A stretch of 64,000 nucleotides of DNA from Emydura subglobosa (taxonomy: Eukaryota > Chordata > Testudines > Chelidae): positions 26,516,240 through 26,580,239 of the forward strand of contig ML679954.1 in assembly GCA_007922225.1 (NCBI GenBank), written 5' to 3'. Both the position numbers and the translations under genes were made by a program. This document shows, in pieces, positions 38,519 to 49,115 of the stretch. Positions within the stretch are counted from its first letter, which is position 1. The number at the start of each line of letters is the position of its first letter. The notes under the pieces were generated by a model. The model did not search any database and was not told where the DNA came from. It saw nothing but the letters and a program-made list of their open reading frames with translations.

Positions 38519-39545
38519 AATCTAGTATTATTACATTTTAAATTCACCCTGTTCAAATACAATATGTACTGTACTATTAGTTTACAAATAAAGCTTTTAT
38601 TAAAAAAAAAACAACCTCACAGTTTAAATTCATTGCAGGATCAGGACCAATACCACATATTTTTGTTGAAAATGTCAAGCTGTAATAACCATTTGGAGTA
38701 TTTTGGAAGCAAATGGATAGGCTCTATCCAAGGCTTAACAATACACATGAACATGTGTTAGAACATCTATGTCTTTCTGAATGAAAACATATGAGATTGA
38801 AACACTTATTTGTAGGCCATTTATATGTCCTTTTCAGTCTCCGAATTCCTAAGAGACCTGACCTGTGCTTTCAGCCCACATGCAATATTTTAAATTAACT
38901 ACTGTAAACAGAAAATATATAAAATTAGCATGATTTTAGCATTTCATTTTTCCTTCCCTTTTTTAACCAATAGGGTATGCAAATGTTCAGTTAACTGGGC
39001 CTCATGTTTTCTCTTCAATAAATTGCTTTTGTTATGGCAAATAAATATTCATACAGAAATGTGGACAATAAATCATTTTAAATAGTTCAAAGTCATTTTC
39101 TTTGTAGACTGCATATATTTTCAGCTGTGACTCGTCTTTAATATTTAATTCAAAAAGGATACTTGTAGAAGGACAATAGAGATAATGTGTCAAGTAGTAA
39201 TTAAAACAGGGGGTAATGATTAAAACTGTTTTGATCTACATTGTGCTTTGTCACATCCATAATCTACTGTATTTGTTAGGATGACTTTCTGCTCTGCTTT
39301 GCATAGAAAGTCAAAATAAACTTTCACTTAAAGAGACTACACAGCAAAAATCCTGGGAGAGTCAGATCTCCAACAGGGATGCAGAGGAAAGCTGCAATAT
39401 GAAGGCTAACAAACAATGAGTTTGTTGGCTTCATCATAGCATTCAGGCCACCTAAAAACACTCACATATATGGCACAATTCATAGTCTCCGCTGAGAAAA
39501 GGGCTAGAGTTAAATTAGCAGTGGTGTTTCTGGTCAGGGGGTTTA
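38519..39545. other. Unique AT-rich non-coding DNA
   Basis: AT-rich and free of recognisable repeats. Confidence 0.5.
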
Positions 39546-39582
39546 GACCCTGATTCAACAAAATATTTAAGTATGCTATAAA
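39546..39582. repeat. Half copy of cttaagcac palindrome
   Basis: gaccctgattcaacaaaata followed by tttaagtatgct is one arm of the family seen at 935-1065. Another short arm (gaccctgattcaaagtaaag) occurs at about 62847. Confidence 0.35.
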
Positions 39583-40721
39583 AGGGTAGCCTGTCTCTTT
39601 AAGGGCCAGAGAGCCTGGGGACAGACAGACCTGTTCTGAAGAGAATCCCCTTTAAAAACAGGTGTTTGGGCCTGGTAGAGGGGCATTAGCACATCCAGTT
39701 GGGAAGGGGTCAGGTGATTGCCTGATGAGCACCTGATTTATATAAAGGCTCAGTTGACATAGGGTGCTATGGGAAGTGGGTGGGGTTTCTGTAGTAGGCT
39801 ATGGATTAGGGAGTGTCTGGCCTGTTAAGCTTGTTCCTTCATTTACTAATAACTTTACTTTTCATTTTAATGAATGGAGGACTATTTCACAGGGTCTCTG
39901 TGCATGGAGTAATGAGAAACATGTTAATTTGTATAGATTAGACATCTGCATATCCTCCTAGTTTTTAGAGCATGTATATTTTATCAGCAGCTTAGCACTT
40001 AGAGCTATACCTCCCCATGGAGTGAAGATGTTGTTTAGTGTGACATTGTGTTAACATCACACCTTGTTGCAGCACTCTGTTATGTAATGGGAAGTGACAT
40101 ACATCATGAAATGCAATGTAGATAAAAGTAATTTGATATGCATGAAACATTTCTTAATGTTTTTCCATTGTGGCAAACAAAAAGAAAGGAAAATCTATAT
40201 TATCCCCTGCTTGCATGTTCCCTCTTCTAAGTATCTGAAAATCGAGAGGCTAACTAGTATCATCCTGACTAGAAGGAACCGCTAATCCATCCTGCATTGT
40301 GGCTGGATTAATTTTGTTATTTCCAGACCTTCTCTTTCAGAAGGATATTTGCTCAAGACTTACTTTGGCTCTTGGCTATCTCCAAACAGAAGCCTGACTA
40401 CCACTCATCACAGATGTAGTGCATCCCAGGAGATACAGGATCCATCAGACAGAAAGTAATGGTTCTTTTCTTTAATATCTTTAAACATTTTAAATACAGT
40501 AGTCTTCCTTTATGCCCTGCAGACTGTTATTTACTAGCAAGAGCATAAATAATGCTTTCAAAAAAATCACAAAACTAGATGAAGTTTATATATACAAAAA
40601 CACACAGTTCACCTTAGGCACCACTTGCACAAGGTATATTTTTTTCCCCCCAATCATGTTTACTTACCCATTGGGGGCAAGCTCATTTATTATGGTGGAA
40701 ACCAAGAAGATTGAATGAAAG
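39583..40721. other. Unique DNA with a promoter-like TATA box
   Basis: A TTTATATAAAGGC stretch at 39737-39749 lies in a GC-richer block (39590-39760) that begins cctgtctctttaagggccag. It could be the U3 part of a solo LTR or an unrelated motif. No coding sequence follows. Confidence 0.3.
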
Positions 40722-41045
40722 ATGAATAGGAGAGAGAAAGTAATTATGCTGAATATCAGGGCAAGGCATCTAAGGGAAAGACTTCAAAGTGTCAGAAGAA
40801 CAAGTGGCAAGAGAGCATCAAGAAAGATAAGAATGGAGGCAGCGAAGGAACAACAGAACAATGGGAAAAGAGTAAAGGAGAGATGGAGAGAAGAGCACAG
40901 GTAGCAAGGGGTGCAAAGGTGCTACTCTGGCATTTAAAAGCATTGGGGTAGAGGGGTGAAAAAAGGAAAACTAAACAAACACAAAAAGGAAAAGCTGGGG
41001 CAGGATGGAGAAAGGGGGGGCATGACAGACCATAACTAAGTCTTG
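40722..41045 (+). repeat. Purine-rich tract
   Basis: About 320 bases are strongly enriched in A and G on the plus strand, in two blocks separated by a short mixed stretch near 40915-40945. It accounts for the phenylalanine/proline/serine-rich minus-strand frame 40792-41076. Confidence 0.7.
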
Positions 41046-41152
41046 GAAAAGAAAAGAGTTTAAAATATAAATGCACACGTAAGTGTTTATCTGTATTTCT
41101 GAGAAACCTGTCACAGCTCTGTCAATCTGAGGTGGACAGAGATCAAATAGTT

Positions 41153-41277
41153 CCATAGGGGTAGCCATGTTAATCTGTTTTCAGCAAAACAATGAGAGTT
41201 CTGTGGCACCTTTAAGACTAAAATTTATTTGGGCATAAGCTTTGGTTGGCAGAAACCCACTTTGTCAGATGCAGAGA
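41153..41277 (+). mobile_element. Foldback SINE-like repeat, single arm
   Basis: ccataggggtagccatgtta, atctgttttcagcaaaac, gagagttctgtggcaccttt, aagactaaaatttatttggg, cataagctttggttggcaga, aacccactttgtcagatgca. This is one arm of a repeat that is very abundant in turtles and other sauropsids. The same arm appears twice, in inverted arrangement, at 61554-61779. Confidence 0.75.
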
Positions 41278-41985
41278 TCAGGTAGATGGTGATGGCTTAA
41301 TGTTGCTGATGAGTCTTGAGACTAATTTATTCTGCTTCAGACATCAAAGTCTTAAAGCTGGGATGCAAATCTCTTGTAAAAACCTAAAATAAAAAGTTCT
41401 TAAAATCCTAACTCAGAAACAGAAGTGAAAGTGGAAACTGGAGCTGCTCAGCATCTCTGAAAATGAGGCCAATTACTTAGATTCCTAAACATGAACTGAG
41501 GTTACTGTGGACGAAATCTAGCTTAGATGCATTTGAATTCTGAGCACTGTACTGCGCTTCTGTGGTTTAGTGTTGTCATCGTCAGTTGCAGAGGAAGCAC
41601 AAGGCCTTGAACTTCATATGTGGCCAATAAGCAGTGGGGTGGATGGAATTTCAAATAATTAAAAATACATTTTCAGTCTTCGGTTCTCTACATAAGGTTC
41701 GATCAGGCCTCTAGTGAAGTTAGCTGGTGTAGAATCAGGCCCGTATTCTGTTACTGCTGTTTTTTACCTCTTACACCAGGTTAGAAGTTCACTCTTAAGA
41801 GTCTGATGTCCTATAAACAAAGTTGGTAGTCTCAGTACAGCTATTAGTGGACATCCATTTACCTCACAAATAGGAATCATTGTTGGCAGCCTTTTGAATA
41901 GGATTGAACAGGCATGGAGACTGGCTTCTTACTCACCAGACCCCAGTCCTGGATTTACTACTACCGTCTATGTAGTACACGTCGA
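41278..41985. other. Unique non-coding DNA
   Basis: Only weak palindrome-family words (caggcctctagtg...gctggtgtagaatcaggccc near 41704-41742). Confidence 0.4.
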
Positions 41986-42052
41986 GTGAAATCTTGGCCC
42001 CACTAAAGTTAATGGCAAAACTCCCATTCAATTCAAGGAGCCTGCATTTCAC
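41986..42052. repeat. Compact palindrome gtgaaat...atttcac
   Basis: gtgaaatcttggccccacta, aagttaatggcaaaactccc, attcaattcaaggagcctgc and atttcac. The ends are inverted complements, and the intact form as I remember it is gtgaaatcctggccccattgaagtcaatgg...catttcac. About 67 bp. Confidence 0.6.
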
Positions 42053-43527
42053 CTCTTCTATGCATTGACGGCTGCCGGTACAGCACCCTTCCCTACCATG
42101 AAAAAACTTGCTAAAAATAAATCTGAAGTAAACCATCGATGTTCTATGTTTTTCTTGTGTTTACAAAAAAATGAATGATACTAGAGTTTTACCGCACATA
42201 AATCCATCATGCTTTAAATGGGATATCTTATCGTGTACAGAAAACTAAAGTCTTGATCTGTGGCTGAGTTTTCTGATCTTGAGCTGGCTGTGTGCCAGTC
42301 CACTCCCCCAGTGTAACTTAGTGAAGCTCTCAGGCTTTTAGTTGCCAGTGGGACCCAATGGGTGGTCATAGTATCAGGGGAATCTCTGGTTGGCACCAGC
42401 AGGAAGCCCAGTCACACCCCATTGCTGCCAGGCACCTTACAATGACTTCAGGGATAGGTTGGCATCATAGCCAGTAAACCAGTGTGATCTTCCTGTGGGA
42501 AGTTATAGTGGAGCAGCATGAAGCAACCCTAACGCAGAGGAGAATCTGACCCTAAATAATCTCTTGTAATAGACACACAACCAGCTCTGGTTTACCTTTT
42601 TAAACGGAAAAACTTAATTTACAGAGACTTTAATCAATACTCTGTCATTCAAACCTAATGCAACCAAGTTGTCCATGTTTGCAAACACTCCATTGTAGAG
42701 CTTCTCAGTCTTTCCAAGACTTAATGGTGTTTTGATGAATAACATTTCTAGCTGGTTAATTTTGTAGCTAATTATCATTAAACACCTAGACAGATCTTCT
42801 ACAGTATTAGATATGCTTTGAAAAAATCCTTTCAGCCATGTGCATGAGGGAAATACAAATTCATAAGTATACAGGTTTTCAATTTTTAAATTAATGGTTC
42901 ATTGTTACCTTCGTGGTAAAATATAAATTTGTTTACAGTTGGTTGATCGTAGAAATGACTAAATTAACATTGATTTCAAAATTAAAAATCATAATCCATA
43001 GACACTGCCCTAATTATAAAATATTTAAAATTAAAAAGGCTATGAAATCTTATAATTGCAAATCATATTTTCCTCTAATACATTAGACAAAGGAATTAGA
43101 CCTATAAAGTCACTGTTCAAATCCCGATTCCCATTTTTAAAAGATGTATAACAAATCATCAGTACATGTAGACCCTACAATATTCATATATTAATTTCTC
43201 TTTTGCATACAGCTCCAGTCTAGAATTACATTCACAAATATTACCACTTCATGCCCACTTCATTTTGTTGTGGAAGCAGCATGAACTGAAAATGCAGATC
43301 TAAAAGAAACTCTTTTTTTTAAAGCAACACAGTTAGTGCTCAGCCCTGTAAGATGTTGAGAATCCTCAAATCCCACTGATCCTGGGAAATTTCTACTCCC
43401 ACTGAAGATACTTCACTACATCTTGTATGATCACAGCCTGTATTCCTAATGAGTAGCACTTACTAGGTGGCCTATTAATATATTCAACACAAGTAAGGGT
43501 TGCAGAATCAGGCCTAAAGCAAATTAT
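42053..43527. other. Unique AT-rich non-coding DNA
   Basis: Dense taat/atta words at about 42640-43200. No repeat or gene that can be named. Confidence 0.45.
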
Positions 43528-43640
43528 ATTATTTATTATGGAATCATTATGGGTCCCAGTAATACATCAAGGCACTCTCTGTTCTGTGTTGGCACAGAGT
43601 TTACAATCTGAGGATAAGATGAGACAACAAATAGACACAA
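43528..43640. repeat. SINE fragment, 'gtttacaatctga' type
   Basis: ttatttattatggaatcatt...caaggcactctctgttctgt...cacagagtttacaatctgag, then gacaacaaatagacacaac. It parallels the sauropsid SINE pieces at 23.8 and 49.0 kb. Confidence 0.4.
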
Positions 43641-43690
43641 CAAACAGTTCGGACAGTCACTCTTATAACCTGGATCAAGTGCAGAAATGA

Positions 43691-43776
43691 GCGCATATTC
43701 TCAGTTGGTATAAATTGTCATAGCTCCATTGACTTCAGTGGGACTGTGACAATTTACACTAGCTAAGAATCTTCCC
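43691..43776. repeat. gtataaatt palindromic repeat, symmetric centre
   Basis: The centre, aattgtcatagctccattga then cttcagtgggactgtgacaatt, is a near-complete dyad. The outer arms, attctcagttggtataa and ttacactagctaagaatctt, are also inverted. This is the copy that best shows the ccattgacttcagtgg core of the family. Confidence 0.7.
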
Positions 43777-44647
43777 AATGGTGCATTGCTTCATTTGTTT
43801 ATAATAGCTTTAGTTATGTGGCCATTATTGATTCCTTCTATGACTATGGAAAGTTTCTCATACTGTGCTCTTCTTTGATTATATTAAATATGCCCAGCAG
43901 CAATGATACAGACTCTAATTTGCAGTGAGTGTAATATTGTATGTTTTTGATCATGTCACTTCTTGAAAAATTAAGAATAAAAATAAATTGCTTTAGCAGT
44001 ATATGGGTGCTTGAAACATTTCAAGGAATATGGAGGATATTCTAGTGATTTTTAAAGTATATTTATGGAGGACTGGGGCAATCATTCTAGCAACAAGGCT
44101 CCGGCTGTCATAACAGGCGATTATTATGCAGTTTGGCAGCCTAAATCTGGGAGGTTTAGGACCTGTCATTGTGAGAGGTGATCATTCCTACAGATCTGGG
44201 AAAGGGAGCTTTTGGATAAATTGGACATGGAATGTAAGAGCAAAAATCACATTATTTTGCTGGCACGTCTTTGTGAAATGAGCTTGACAGCTTCAGAAAC
44301 ACTATGCAGTTATTGCTTGGCTTAGATCCAGCACTGGCTGAGACACAGTGCATGGTGCAAAAAGGAATGGTGTGGCAATAGTAGATCTTGATTTTGTTCG
44401 TGCCAGTTGGGATCTTCTTATGACAGCCCCTTTCATGCAGTATGTGGCTGATAAAGCAATTTTTATTGTTTTTTTAACGAGGGACTTGCTCTCATGTAAA
44501 AGTTCTATTTGCAAATGTTGTGGTTGGCTGGACTGATATTCTGCATAGGACTTAATGGAAGATGAGACAACATAGGGAATTTGAGGAAATGGTGTGGAAC
44601 AATGAGAATTAAAGAAGATTGGAGGCATAGCATTGAGGCATGAGTAC
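43777..44647. other. Unique non-coding DNA
   Basis: No supported gene. The 132-codon minus frame (44302-44700) begins beside a homopolymer run and has no recognisable domain. Confidence 0.45.
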
Positions 44648-44668
44648 TTTTTTTTGGGGGGGGGGGGG
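44648..44668 (+). repeat. T8G13 homopolymer junction
   Basis: Eight T are followed directly by thirteen G. It is a likely site of length error in assembly or of G-quadruplex formation. Confidence 0.9.
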
Positions 44669-46528
44669 AGGAGTGTGGATAGGGAGGATTTTCTAATCAC
44701 CCTGACTCAGCATTGCTTGATGTAGTGAGCTCTTGTTCAATTAATTAAACTGAAGAGGAAATGATGATACAAGCTGGCTTGTCCTACTGACTATCACTAG
44801 GAAAAGCTGGGATGAAAGCAGTTCACTCAAAGTTTCCCCATTCATGTGTTTCAGTCCTGTTTTGCAGGCACCTCCTGCAGGAGTTCATTTCTCCTACTTA
44901 CTCCATGCTTAGTGTCTCTGCTGAGACTGCCAACAAAGGTGGTAATTATTGCCAATTATAATGATAGTTCTTATGACGTGGTGCAATGGGCTCATGAAAC
45001 TTAGTCAAAACCATCCAATAGACTAGATGATCAGTTTGATAGACTGTTAGTATACCAAGGAGACACACACTTGGAGAATAAATATTGCTATTATATACAG
45101 GAGCATCAGTTATCCAATCTTCCATTGGGAAAGCACCTCATTATCCTTGTCCTTTGAATAGTATTTGAATGTAGCTGAATGACATTTATAGGTATATCTT
45201 TTAACCGCTTTCTTTCACTTCCCGCATGTTCTACCTGATCAGCTTTTGTAGAACTTGGGTGAAAAGAGGTCAGCTGGCTTATAGCCAGCCTAACAGAGAG
45301 CAGCTCCCTCCTTACCAGGTAAGAGTCACCTAAGTCACAGTAAGCTAATCAGAAACTTTTCCTAAAGCTGCTCTATGGAAAACCTCTTTCAGATTTTGTC
45401 CTTCTACTTTTCCCATTTGCTTTCTGGGAACCAGACCGCTCAGGACCTATTTGTTGTGAAGGTGCTTTACTATCTTCCTTCACAGGTAAATTCATATTAT
45501 GTTAATAATTGGGAAAGAGTGAAATAACAATAATGACTTGTTACTTATTTCTGCTTTCCCCTGTTCAGTGATAGGGCAGGTTTCTATCATGTGTGGATAC
45601 TTGCCCACTAGGGACTGGAATGAAATATCAACTAGGGTCTTGACCACCCATCAATCGGTAGCCACCACCAGGACTAGATTGGAATTGATGACCGAGAGGT
45701 GAAAAGCTTCATGTCCTGTTGCGAGCCCTTGGAGTGATCGAGTATTACTAAAATGCTCCCCTTCCTATGTCTTTAAAATCAGTCATAATTGTGACATAGT
45801 AAAAGCATGAAGTATTTCTTTGAGACACCTACTATTTAGCCTCCTCAGAAGTAGAAATTAACGATAAACTGAGAAAATTAGGGGGCAACTTTTCAAGTGA
45901 TGGAACTGTGAGAATCAGTTGACTTCTGCCAAATACTCTAGGGTATGGGGTTCAATCACTTAATTCTTTGCAGCAAATTAGAAATAGAACTCCAGCTGGT
46001 CCTGTCAAAAAGAGGCTGCTGTTTAGATTCCAGTTTTTCATGCTCCTCAAATGCTGGATTCAGATGAATGTATTCGAATTGCTGTGACTTGATTGAAAAA
46101 TTCAGTGCGTAAGGAAATTGCTTAGGTTGGTTCAAAATGTGAATTTCCATAAGGTATTATAAAAATGTAGTTTAAAACATAATATGTATTTTCCTCTTCA
46201 TGGCAACTGTTTATTAGTATTAATAGGAGTTACATATGCACATCAGAGAGCATAGCCTTATTCATCTTGCATGTTTTAACATTTTTCAGTGGGTTTAGTC
46301 ACAAAGATTTTCTTGAATAGCAATTAAACTCTGATTACTAAGCAAAATGCGTATTTCCAGCATGCAGACAGCACAGAGACCCTAACAGTTGGAATAGGTT
46401 TCCCTTGTTAGAATATTAACTCTTCTTTGTCCTAAGAGAGAAAATATTTCCTGACAGCTGGGGAGGAGGGAGGTTTTTTGTTTTGATATCAAAAAACAAA
46501 TAGAAACCTTTTTTAAAAGGCTCAGCAT
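44669..46528. other. Mostly unique non-coding DNA
   Basis: Featureless apart from a possible tRNA-like SINE relic at 45605-45735. Confidence 0.45.
45605..45735 (-). repeat. Possible tRNA-like SINE relic
   Basis: On the minus strand, agcttttcacctctcggtca followed by tcaattccaatctagtcctg resembles the D-stem-to-box-B part of a tRNA-derived SINE head. The rest (cccactagggactggaatga on plus) matches a remembered sauropsid repeat. Support is weak. Confidence 0.25.
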
Positions 46529-46610
46529 TAAATTCTGCTCTCAGCTCCTATTGACATCAGCAGCAGTTGTGCACCTGAGATGTATAGTCAAATGCTGCTC
46601 TCAATTATAG
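46529..46610. repeat. Palindrome-family relic
   Basis: taaattctgctctcagctcc, tattgacatcagcagcagtt and atgctgctctcaatta echo the 'aaattctgctctcagttac...ttgacttcaatgg' form, strongly degraded. Confidence 0.35.
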
Positions 46611-47200
46611 GTAAAGTCCCTAGGATAGCTATGGATAAGGCTAAGAGTCCAATGGGCCTTTTCTAGATACTTCTAATTCTGTTTAACTTTGACCTTTCAG
46701 GCTGATGTTTCCCATATTTGTTTTGATCATAAATTTTTCTTTTTTGCTTTAGGAAAAGTGTGATTAAAAAATGCTTCAATCATTTTAGTGTAGGAAGAGA
46801 ACTGAAAAAATTCTTGAATTATCGCCAATACATGGTCACCTTAGAACAGCTCTAATGCCCTATTTGTTTGGGTAGAAACGTCATCTCTAGGGGTGGAATC
46901 TACAAAGCTATTTAGGAACCTAAATGCCCCCCAGTGCAATACACAACTCCAACTGAACTCTGCAGGTACCTCAACTCACTCTGAACCGAAGTTGGTTTTT
47001 TTCCTCCAAAGTAAGAAGTCCCAAGGTGCCAAAGTTTCCTCTGATCATTTGCTCTAGGCATCCAGACACCTAAGCCCCAGAGTGATTCATGAATGAGGGG
47101 AAGACAGGTGTTCAGTGACCTAACTCTCCCAAGGGGCCTGATCTGGTAGATGCTCCATTCAAAATCTGGCCAGAGAAGGGATGCCTACCTTAAGACTTTT

Positions 47201-47254
47201 AGCTCAGTGATTAGTGTAATCACCTGAGATGTGGGGGAGACAGGTTCAATTCCT
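47201..47254 (+). repeat. tRNA-like segment, left arm
   Basis: agctcagtgattagtgtaat resembles a tRNA D-arm (box A region), and caggttcaattcct resembles the box B/T-arm (GGTTCRANTCC). There is no acceptor stem and no credible anticodon stem, so it is tRNA-derived sequence, not a tRNA gene. Confidence 0.55.
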
Positions 47255-47276
47255 CCCTCCCTGGCAGAAGGGGAGA

Positions 47277-47313
47277 GGATTTGAACACTTCTGAGAGCTC
47301 TAACCACTGAGCT
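47277..47313 (-). repeat. tRNA-like segment, short inverted copy
   Basis: On the minus strand it reads agctcagtggttagagctct and then gttcaaatcc. This is a deleted version of the 47201 segment in the opposite orientation. Confidence 0.5.
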
Positions 47314-47620
47314 ATTGCATATTCTGATGTGGGGCTCCCTCAATTTCTCCTGTTGAAGCTGTTCCACTGTGGATAAATAGAGTGATTGGAGAAGGGGGAG
47401 TTGACCTAGTATTTTCTGTTCTCAGGTGGGTGGCCTAAGCACTGGACTACAGAGCCATTTCCACCCTACCCTCTGACCCAATTACTTTCTTTATTTCACA
47501 GTGAAACAGCTTCAACAGGAGAGCCTGAGAGAGCCCCATATCAGAAATATCCTGTAGCCCACCTCACCTAGGAGGTTGAAATATTTGAACAGGGTTTTTC
47601 CCCCCCTCAGTCAGGGGGAG

Positions 47621-47682
47621 GATGGAATTGAACTTGGGTCTCTCACATCCCAAATGAGAACATTAAAAATAGAGCTAAAAGT
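47621..47682 (-). repeat. tRNA-like segment, right arm
   Basis: On the minus strand it reads aacttttagctctattttta, then gggatgtgagagacccaagt, then tcaattccatcc. This aligns with the left-arm segment at 47201-47254 (gagatgtgggggagacaggttcaattcct) and is its mirror in the palindrome. Confidence 0.55.
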
Positions 47683-48031
47683 TATAAGGTGGGCAGGGCA
47701 TCACCTCTTCCTTCTCTAGTCATTTTAGTGAGGAGGAAGGCAGGTGCTTAATTAATTCCTGCAATAAATTATGTAGGCACATAAGCTAGGAGAGGAGAGG
47801 AGTTTGCTTTTGTGGATCACTAGCAGAGCTAGGCACCTCCCTGTAGCCTAGATTGAGGCACATATCTCTGAGACATAGGCAGGCCTTAGCACATCAGTGT
47901 ATCGCATTGGCTAGCTTAAATGGCTCCCTGCCTAGCGGACTGGCTCTTGTGAATTGCATTCCTAGGTACCTTCTGCTCCCCATTCATTGTATGGGGGACC
48001 TGGGTGCCTAACTCGGCTTTGTGGATCACAC

Positions 48032-48059
48032 TGTGTGTGTGTGTGTGTGTGTGTGTGTG
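48032..48059 (+). repeat. (TG)14 microsatellite
   Basis: Fourteen uninterrupted TG units, starting three bases beyond the right terminus of the 1.1-kb palindrome. Confidence 0.95.
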
Positions 48060-48603
48060 GAGGGGGGTGTTTCTAGGTGTCTAAAAGTTAGGCACCATGG
48101 TGCTCAGTGTTGCAATGTCCAAGTCCCTTTGGATTCCATCCTAGGTCATAAATCAGCCTTTTGTCTGAAAATCTGTTTTGATTAGAGCAAATTATAAGCA
48201 TTTTAAATGCTTTGTGTGCATGCATGTTGGCTTCTACCACAATAGGTTTTGTGGTTTTTTACTAATGATGATTGACATTTCACCCACCATACATATGCAC
48301 CTATGTATGTGTAACTTCATTTTTAATGTCCACTTCAGGTGTGCATATTCTTATTTTAGAGACTGTGCATGCCAGAGGACTCTGAACGAGCTCTGCTCTC
48401 ATCTTCTTCCATTGCAGCTAGCAGGAATGGAGAGTTAAGTTGATTCTAGCAGCACTACATTTCCTAGGGAAGCATTCCATGGATAGTGGCTATTCCTCTA
48501 CCCTTCCCCCTTCCTATCTCCACCCCATCTTTCTTCAAAATTCCTGCAAGATTCTCAAATGGAATTAATATGCACAGAGGTAGGCCTGCAGTGGAACCAC
48601 TAT
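48060..48603. other. Unique DNA; element fragment at its start
   Basis: gtttctaggtgtctaaaagttaggcacc at 48069-48096 looks like a stray arm of the adjacent palindrome family. The remainder is featureless. Confidence 0.4.
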
Positions 48604-48757
48604 GGACCAGATTATCAAAGGTAATTAGGTTCTCAAAAATGCTGAAATTCCACTAGGTGCCCTCTACAGTGCCAAAGCAGTTCAGGTGCCCAACTTGTAT
48701 TGGTTAAGAGCTTATCTGCATTCTTATGTACCTAAATACCTCTAAAAATATGGCCCT
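48604..48757. repeat. Palindromic repeat, aggtatttaggt ends
   Basis: Left gaccagattatcaaaggtaa, ttaggttc. Right gtacctaaatacctctaaaa, atatggcc. These are inverted ends of about 28 bp. The interior aaattccactaggtgcc matches the 'gattttcaaaggtatttaggcgcctaac' sauropsid repeat. Confidence 0.65.
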
Positions 48758-49020
48758 GCATCCACTTTTTTTAGCACTTCCACTTATGTTCTACTTGCTT
48801 TGCTTTCCCTTGCTCACACATAGGGGAAGGCTAGCTTCTTTAATTTCCATCCAACATGCTCCTCTCTCAGCAGTCTATGGTTTTGCAACCAGCAATAACT
48901 TATGTAGTCCTAAATTAAGGAGCAGAGCATTTTTTTGTCCTAAAGGCTTTTTCCAGAAATGTTTCATTGCCTGGCCTACTAAATATTAATTATTGTACTT
49001 ATCTGTATCTACTTGCTTTG

Positions 49021-49115
49021 ATAGCATCCAGCAGGCCCATTCAGGATCAGGGCCCTATTGTGCTAGGTACTATACAGATTCACAGAAAGGCCCGGTTCCA
49101 GACCTAAAGATATTT
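49021..49115. repeat. SINE fragment, 'gggccctattgtgctagg' type
   Basis: tcaggatcagggccctattg, tgctaggtactatacagatt, cacagaaaggcccggttcca match a common sauropsid SINE segment ('ggatcagggccccattgtgctaggcgctgtacaga'). Confidence 0.6.

Larger units (their letters stand above)
46893..48029. mobile_element. 1.1-kb palindromic element with tRNA-like segments
   Basis: The two halves are inverted copies around a centre near 47434. At the ends, gtggaatctacaaagctatt (left) mirrors ggctttgtggatcac (right). Near the centre, ctcctgttgaagctgtt (47347-47363) is exactly complementary to 47505-47521, and the flanking tgatgtggggctccct mirrors gagagccccatatca. tRNA-like segments face each other at 47201-47254 (plus) and 47621-47682 (minus). 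No open frame is kept. The outer 'tacaaagctatttaggaacct' arms place it in the same sauropsid palindrome world as 48604-48757, but it is much longer. It is probably a non-autonomous transposon, and I do not know a name for it. Confidence 0.75.

Noticed and set aside
44302..44700. 132-codon minus-strand frame
   Set aside because: Starts beside the T8G13 run with a proline/lysine homopolymer and shows no domain.
47201..47254. Functional tRNA gene
   Set aside because: Box A/B-like words are present, but no acceptor stem pairs, and there is no anticodon stem-loop or terminator. It is an arm of a palindromic repeat.
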